Positions 22,503 to 26,385 of a DNA stretch of 26,385 nucleotides are shown here, in pieces; within the stretch, counting starts at the first letter, position 1; every line of letters starts with the position of its first letter. A program made the position numbers and the translations under genes. Under the pieces are notes generated by a model that was given only the letters and a program-made list of their open reading frames with translations, did not search any database and was not told the DNA's origin. The stretch is taken from positions 1-26,385 of the forward strand of contig ONMG01000071.1 in NCBI GenBank assembly GCA_900318855.1. Reading direction: 5' to 3'. The DNA is from an uncultured Prevotella sp. (lineage in GTDB: Bacteria; Bacteroidota; Bacteroidia; Bacteroidales; Bacteroidaceae).

Positions 22503-25094
22503 ATGATAAAGAGAATGTTTGAGAATCTGGCTGCTGCTGTTGCCATGGCATTGCTGGTCCCCTTTGGGGCTCAGGCCCAGCAGGCAAGGGTCGGCAAGCG
22601 TGTGCAGGCTTTGGATGCATCGGATTGGAATCAGTCGGTATGGATTTCAGCTGCCGACGCCCCCGTGCTCAAAGGGCGTATTGATGGTAACAACTGTCGG
22701 GCTGCCGACGGGGCAAGCTGTTTTGCCACAACAATGAAGAACGACAAGAAGGTGACGCGGGCACTGTGGATGACCACCGGTCTGGGTGTCTATGTGCTCT
22801 ATGTCAATGGCCGCGAGGTGGGCAATGAGGTACTGAAGCCCGGCTTCACCCATTATGCCAAGACGAAGCGTTCCTTCACTTATGACATTACCGATGCCTT
22901 CCGTAGTCAGGCCGGTGCCGAGAATCAGCTCTCCGTACAGGTCACTCCCGGCTGGTGGGGCGACAAGATTATCACTCCCGACGGTCACGACGGCATGATA
23001 GGCAAGAAGTGCGCCTTCCGCGGAGTGGTGGAGCTCACCTACGCTGATGGCACGAAGAAGCTCTTCGGCACCAATCTTACTGACTGGAAGGCCGGTGTGG
23101 CGGGCCCAGTGAAGCATGCCGCCATCTTCGACGGTGAAATCTATGATGCCCGTGAGGCTCCGGTCTGGCAGAGTGCCCAGCGCTTGTCCAAGCCCGAGGA
23201 GAACACGGAGTTCAAGGGTGATATCCTGCCTTCGGATGGTGCCGAAATCTATCAGCGCCACGACCTTGCTCTCTCCCCCGTTAAGTCGTATGTCTGGAAG
23301 GATGTCACCGGCAAGACCGCTGATGCCTATGGCAAGGTGGTGGTAAGTCGGGAATATAAGAAAGGCAACGAGATGGTGGTGCGTCCTGGCGAGCAGTTGG
23401 TCATCGACTTCGGACAGAACTGTGCCGGAGTGCCTTCATTCGTGTTCACTGCAAAGGAAGGTACCACCCTCACCTGTCTGCCTGCCGAGCTCCTCAACGA
23501 CGGCAATGGTGCCAAGAGCCGCGGCATGGACGGGCCTGAAGGCAGCTGCCACCGCACCAACCTGCGCATTCCTGACAAAGGTATGCAGCTCATCTACACC
23601 TTCGGACGGCAGCAGGGTTACTCGGCTTTTACGCCGGAATGCACCTTCTTTGGCTATCGCTATGTCACAATATCGGCTACTGACGAGGTGCGCATCAAGT
23701 CCATCCTCTCAGTGCCTGTCACCTCTATCGCCCAGCAACTTGAGACTGGAACACTGACGACCGGTAACAGCTTGATTAACCGGCTTATAGAGAACATCCA
23801 TTGGGGACAGCGGTCCAACTACCTCTCAGTGACCACCGACTGTCCGCAACGCAATGAGCGTCTGGGCTGGACGGCCGACACCCAGGTGTTCACCGAGACG
23901 GGCACCTTCTTTGCCAATACCGATAAGTTCTTCCATAAGTGGATGCGCGACATGCGTGATTCTCAGGACGGGGTCGGAGGCTTCCCCGGTGTGGCCCCAA
24001 CGGCCCAGTATGGTGGTGAGACCATGCGTCTGGGATGGGCCGACGCAGGTGTGATAGTGCCTTGGACAGTGTGGAAGCAGTTCGGCGACACGCAGATTAT
24101 CAACGACAACTGGGATGCCATGAATAAGTTCATGGACAGGGTGAACAGCACCAAGTACGACCTGTTGGCCAACCGTCAGCAGAATGGTTCGTACCAGTGG
24201 GCCGACTGGCTCAGCTATGAGCCTTTGGAGAGCTGCAGCGGCCACGCTTACGCCCGGGATGAGAATGGAAAAAGAACGCTCAAGGCTGATGCGCTGATTT
24301 ACTGGAACTACCTCAGCGCCTCCTACTGGGCCATTGACGCAGCCATGATGCGCGACATGGCGCAGGCTGCCGGAAAGGATGCTGCCCCCTATCAGAGAAT
24401 GGTTGAAGCTGCACGTGACTATTTGAAGCAGAACTTCCTCACTCCCGACGGCAGGTTCATCTGCGACATCCTCAACACGATGCAGACTCCGGCACTCTTC
24501 GCGCTGAAGAACCACCTCGTGGAGGGGCAGGCTAAGGACGACATGATAGCACGGCTGCGCGACAATTTCAAGCAGCATGACAACTGTCTGCAAACAGGCT
24601 TCCTGGGCACTTCTATTCTGATGCAGACGCTCACCGACAATGGTATGGCTGACATTGCCTACGAAGTGCTCTTCCAGCGCAAGAATCCGAGCTGGCTTTA
24701 TTCGGTCGACAATGGGGCCACCACGATGTGGGAGCGCTGGAACAGCTACATGAAAGATAAGGGCATGGGTCCCAAGGGTATGAACAGTTTCAACCACTAT
24801 GCCTATGGCTGCGTGGGCCAGTGGCTTTGGGAGACGGCCGCAGGTATTGATGCCGATACAACCCAGCCTGGCTTCAAGCACATCATCATGAAGCCGGTGC
24901 CCGACAAGCGACTGGGCTTCCTCCGTGCCGAGTATCGCTCTGCTGCCGGCGTCATCAAGAGCGAATGGCGCTATAAGGGCGACCAGTGGATTTGGACCTT
25001 CTCCATTCCTAAGGGAGCTACGGCATCGGTGACGCTTCCGGGCGAGACCGAGGCTAAGACCTACACAAGCGGCACTTATAAGATTGTGAAGTAA
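22503..25094 (+). CDS. GH78 alpha-L-rhamnosidase
   Basis: An 863-residue exported enzyme that removes terminal alpha-L-rhamnose, for example from rhamnogalacturonan side chains or arabinogalactan. The signal peptide ends near PFGAQAQ (residue 26). Two N-terminal beta-sandwich domains (about 35-400, with LYVNGREVGNEVLKPGFTHY) precede the (alpha/alpha)6 catalytic domain (about 415-775) and a C-terminal beta-sandwich. The GH78 catalytic block DCPQRNERLGW (446-456) contains the probable general acid Glu452; the usual DCPQRDERLGW has Asp where Asn451 lies here. TMWERW (741-746) carries the probable base Glu744. It has its own promoter, and lies 154 bases after the methyltransferase gene. Confidence 0.94.
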   Translation: MIKRMFENLAAAVAMALLVPFGAQAQQARVGKRVQALDASDWNQSVWISAADAPVLKGRIDGNNCRAADGASCFATTMKNDKKVTRALWMTTGLGVYVLYVNGREVGNEVLKPGFTHYAKTKRSFTYDITDAFRSQAGAENQLSVQVTPGWWGDKIITPDGHDGMIGKKCAFRGVVELTYADGTKKLFGTNLTDWKAGVAGPVKHAAIFDGEIYDAREAPVWQSAQRLSKPEENTEFKGDILPSDGAEIYQRHDLALSPVKSYVWKDVTGKTADAYGKVVVSREYKKGNEMVVRPGEQLVIDFGQNCAGVPSFVFTAKEGTTLTCLPAELLNDGNGAKSRGMDGPEGSCHRTNLRIPDKGMQLIYTFGRQQGYSAFTPECTFFGYRYVTISATDEVRIKSILSVPVTSIAQQLETGTLTTGNSLINRLIENIHWGQRSNYLSVTTDCPQRNERLGWTADTQVFTETGTFFANTDKFFHKWMRDMRDSQDGVGGFPGVAPTAQYGGETMRLGWADAGVIVPWTVWKQFGDTQIINDNWDAMNKFMDRVNSTKYDLLANRQQNGSYQWADWLSYEPLESCSGHAYARDENGKRTLKADALIYWNYLSASYWAIDAAMMRDMAQAAGKDAAPYQRMVEAARDYLKQNFLTPDGRFICDILNTMQTPALFALKNHLVEGQAKDDMIARLRDNFKQHDNCLQTGFLGTSILMQTLTDNGMADIAYEVLFQRKNPSWLYSVDNGATTMWERWNSYMKDKGMGPKGMNSFNHYAYGCVGQWLWETAAGIDADTTQPGFKHIIMKPVPDKRLGFLRAEYRSAAGVIKSEWRYKGDQWIWTFSIPKGATASVTLPGETEAKTYTSGTYKIVK

Positions 25095-25134
25095 GGACTT
25101 TCGAGTCACTTGCCTTTCGGCGAATAGAAAGGTG

Positions 25135-25157
25135 ATGGCCGGCCTCAAGCCGGCCAT
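25135..25157 (+). terminator. GC-rich hairpin after the GH78 gene
   Basis: A perfect 9-bp stem (ATGGCCGGC / GCCGGCCAT) with a 5-base CTCAA loop, 40 bases after the GH78 stop. It is followed by TGCTGTATG, without a T run, so it may stop the polymerase poorly or act mainly as a 3'-end stabiliser. Confidence 0.5.
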
Positions 25158-25323
25158 TGCTGTATGTGGACACCGGAGGAGGCTCACTGTGTCTGCCATT
25201 GGGATTCAGACCTATTGCCGCCATCTCGACCGCGGGCCTACATCATTATCCGGAGCAATGGGGCGCATGTCCTTTGGAAGTTGTTGCTGTTACCAAAAGC
25301 TTCTCCGTGAAAGGAGACAAAGA
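25158..25323. other. Spacer between convergent genes, no gene seen
   Basis: Only short open frames without start signals are present. A weak TCTCC / GGAGA stem lies near 25304-25319. Together with the hairpins on either side it forms a roughly 300-base untranslated gap between GH78 and the lipoprotein gene. Confidence 0.4.
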
Positions 25324-25379
25324 AAGAGGGCTCTGCCGCTCTCCCGCTACAATGCAGGAAATGGAGGCAGAGCCCTCTT
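25324..25379 (-). terminator. Terminator of the coiled-coil lipoprotein gene
   Basis: A perfect 14-bp inverted repeat (AAGAGGGCTCTGCC / GGCAGAGCCCTCTT) with a 28-base loop, 20 bases after the minus-strand stop. On the minus strand the stem runs into TCTTTG, a modest T-rich tail. It may also block plus-strand transcripts from GH78. Confidence 0.8.
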
Positions 25380-25399
25380 GATGAATTGTCGGTATCCTA

Positions 25400-26287
25400 T
25401 CAGAGCCGCACCACCAGGTACTTGCTTACACTCCAGAAGAGCGAAGCATCCTTGATGTGGAGGGTTGACGTGCCGTTGCCGTTGTCAGTCAGTGTGTACG
25501 ACGACGAGGGCATCTGCGTCATGATGACCGGATCCTTGGACTTCAGTACAATGTCATTGTAGGTGCGTGTGTCCACCTTGGTGAACTTCGAGGCTTCCAG
25601 GTTGCTCACCACCACTTTCTTCTTCTGCAGGAACCCACCTTTGATAAGTCCTTGTGCCTTGAGCTGCTTTGAAGTGCCAATGGCCACGAAGGCGGTATGG
25701 ATGGTCTGATCCTGCTCCTGCATCACGGTCTGCTGGCTGGCCACGGTTTTATTGAGCTCCGTATTGGTGGTGTTAAGCTGGTTCACGTGCTCATTGAGCT
25801 GGGCGATATTGGCATTCTTCTCGTTGAGGTCGGCCTGGAGCTGGGCAATGGTCTTGTCTTTCTCCTCGAGCTGCGCCTTGTAGTAGGCAATGAGCTTCTG
25901 TATCTTCTTGCCGTAGGCAGAGTTGGCACTCTTTGAGTTGGCAAGCTGCTGCTGTAGTGAGTCGATGCGTGCGCGTTGATGGTTGATGAGAGCTGCAAAC
26001 TCCTCGAGCTGGGCCTTGAACTTCGCCTTGTCGATGCGTTTGCCCTCGGGGTTGTTACTGATGTTGCGCAGGATACCTTCTTGGGCAGCAATGCTGTCGA
26101 CACCTTCCGACATATAGTCGACGAACTCGGCCATGGCTTTCACGTCCTCGGCATGCAGACTGTCTGACTTCGACAGTGAGTCGACAGTGGCCTGCAGGTT
26201 GTTCACTTTCTTGTTATCGCACGAGCCGAAACTTAGGCTCAGGGCTATCGCGATGAAGCCTAATGGGATAAAGAGTAATTTCTTCAT
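25400..26287 (-). CDS. Coiled-coil envelope lipoprotein of unknown function
   Basis: A 295-residue protein with a lipoprotein signal: MKKLLFIPLGFIAIALSLSF followed by GSC, with the lipidated Cys at residue 23. Residues about 27-45 and 90-190 are strongly heptad-like and rich in Gln, Asn, Lys and Glu (for example RIDSLQQQL, KDKTIAQLQADLNEKNANIAQLNEHVNQL), predicting a long coiled coil. The last 100 residues form a compact beta-rich domain ending SVSKYLVVRL. Similar lipoproteins occur in Bacteroidales, with no function I can assign; a periplasmic spacer or envelope-organising role is possible. The gene has its own terminator. About 98 bases upstream remain in the window and no clear promoter was found there. 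Confidence 0.8.
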   Translation of the reverse strand: MKKLLFIPLGFIAIALSLSFGSCDNKKVNNLQATVDSLSKSDSLHAEDVKAMAEFVDYMSEGVDSIAAQEGILRNISNNPEGKRIDKAKFKAQLEEFAALINHQRARIDSLQQQLANSKSANSAYGKKIQKLIAYYKAQLEEKDKTIAQLQADLNEKNANIAQLNEHVNQLNTTNTELNKTVASQQTVMQEQDQTIHTAFVAIGTSKQLKAQGLIKGGFLQKKKVVVSNLEASKFTKVDTRTYNDIVLKSKDPVIMTQMPSSSYTLTDNGNGTSTLHIKDASLFWSVSKYLVVRL

Positions 26288-26385
26288 ATTCTACTGTTTT
26301 GAGGGTAATCATTCATGCGGCCGTAAAATTAGGTATTAATTTCCAATTGTTGGGGTTTTTGACCGTGAAAAAATGATAAAAGGGA

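Noticed and set aside
23826..25199. A 457-codon open frame antisense to the GH78 gene
   Set aside because: It lies over the catalytic domain of a clear GH78 enzyme, has no recognisable protein features, and is explained by the same codon bias.

Overview
The window looks like a chromosomal segment from a Bacteroidota species, most likely a Prevotella-type member of the Bacteroidales with fairly high GC. The evidence is a SusC/SusD pair, several secreted glycosidases, the rsfS-ftsH-cdsA gene order, mostly A/T-rich regions without Shine-Dalgarno sites before start codons, and repeated Bacteroidota-type promoters (TTTG, about 19-20 bases, TAnnTTTG). No phage, insertion sequence, CRISPR array or rRNA was seen.

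Layout. Positions 1-3764 hold the tail of a GH92 alpha-mannosidase (+), facing a minus-strand pair: a GH3 beta-glucosidase-type enzyme followed by a secreted serine hydrolase of the beta-lactamase fold. At 3860-4127 a divergent promoter region drives an unrecognised 51-residue protein on the minus strand and a glutamine synthetase on the plus strand. Rubrerythrin (-) faces the glutamine synthetase. Next comes the housekeeping operon rsfS-ftsH-cdsA (-, 9960 to 6589), ending at a strong hairpin terminator. A tRNA-Gln(CTG) with its own promoter and terminator lies at 10144-10214.

Positions 10640-25094 form a glycan-use region, all on the plus strand. In order it holds a long structured leader, susC, susD, a terminator-like hairpin, a large DUF5107-like/TPR protein, a spacer with five 23-bp tandem repeats, a tightly coupled trio (GH43 enzyme, 8-TM protein of unknown function, TrmH/SpoU RNA methyltransferase), and a GH78 alpha-L-rhamnosidase with its own promoter. 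A coiled-coil lipoprotein (-) closes the window.

How the genes may work together (inference): the SusC/SusD complex imports oligosaccharides released by secreted GH43, GH78 and perhaps DUF5107, GH3 and GH92 enzymes. The activities would fit a plant-type glycan carrying arabinose and rhamnose side chains, but the substrate cannot be read from sequence alone. No dedicated regulator (hybrid two-component system, ECF sigma/anti-sigma, SusR) lies in the window. The least explained items are the 51-residue protein with an unusually strong ribosome binding site, the repeated motifs and hairpins in the susC leader, the 23-bp repeat array, and the coupling of an RNA methyltransferase gene to a glycosidase gene.
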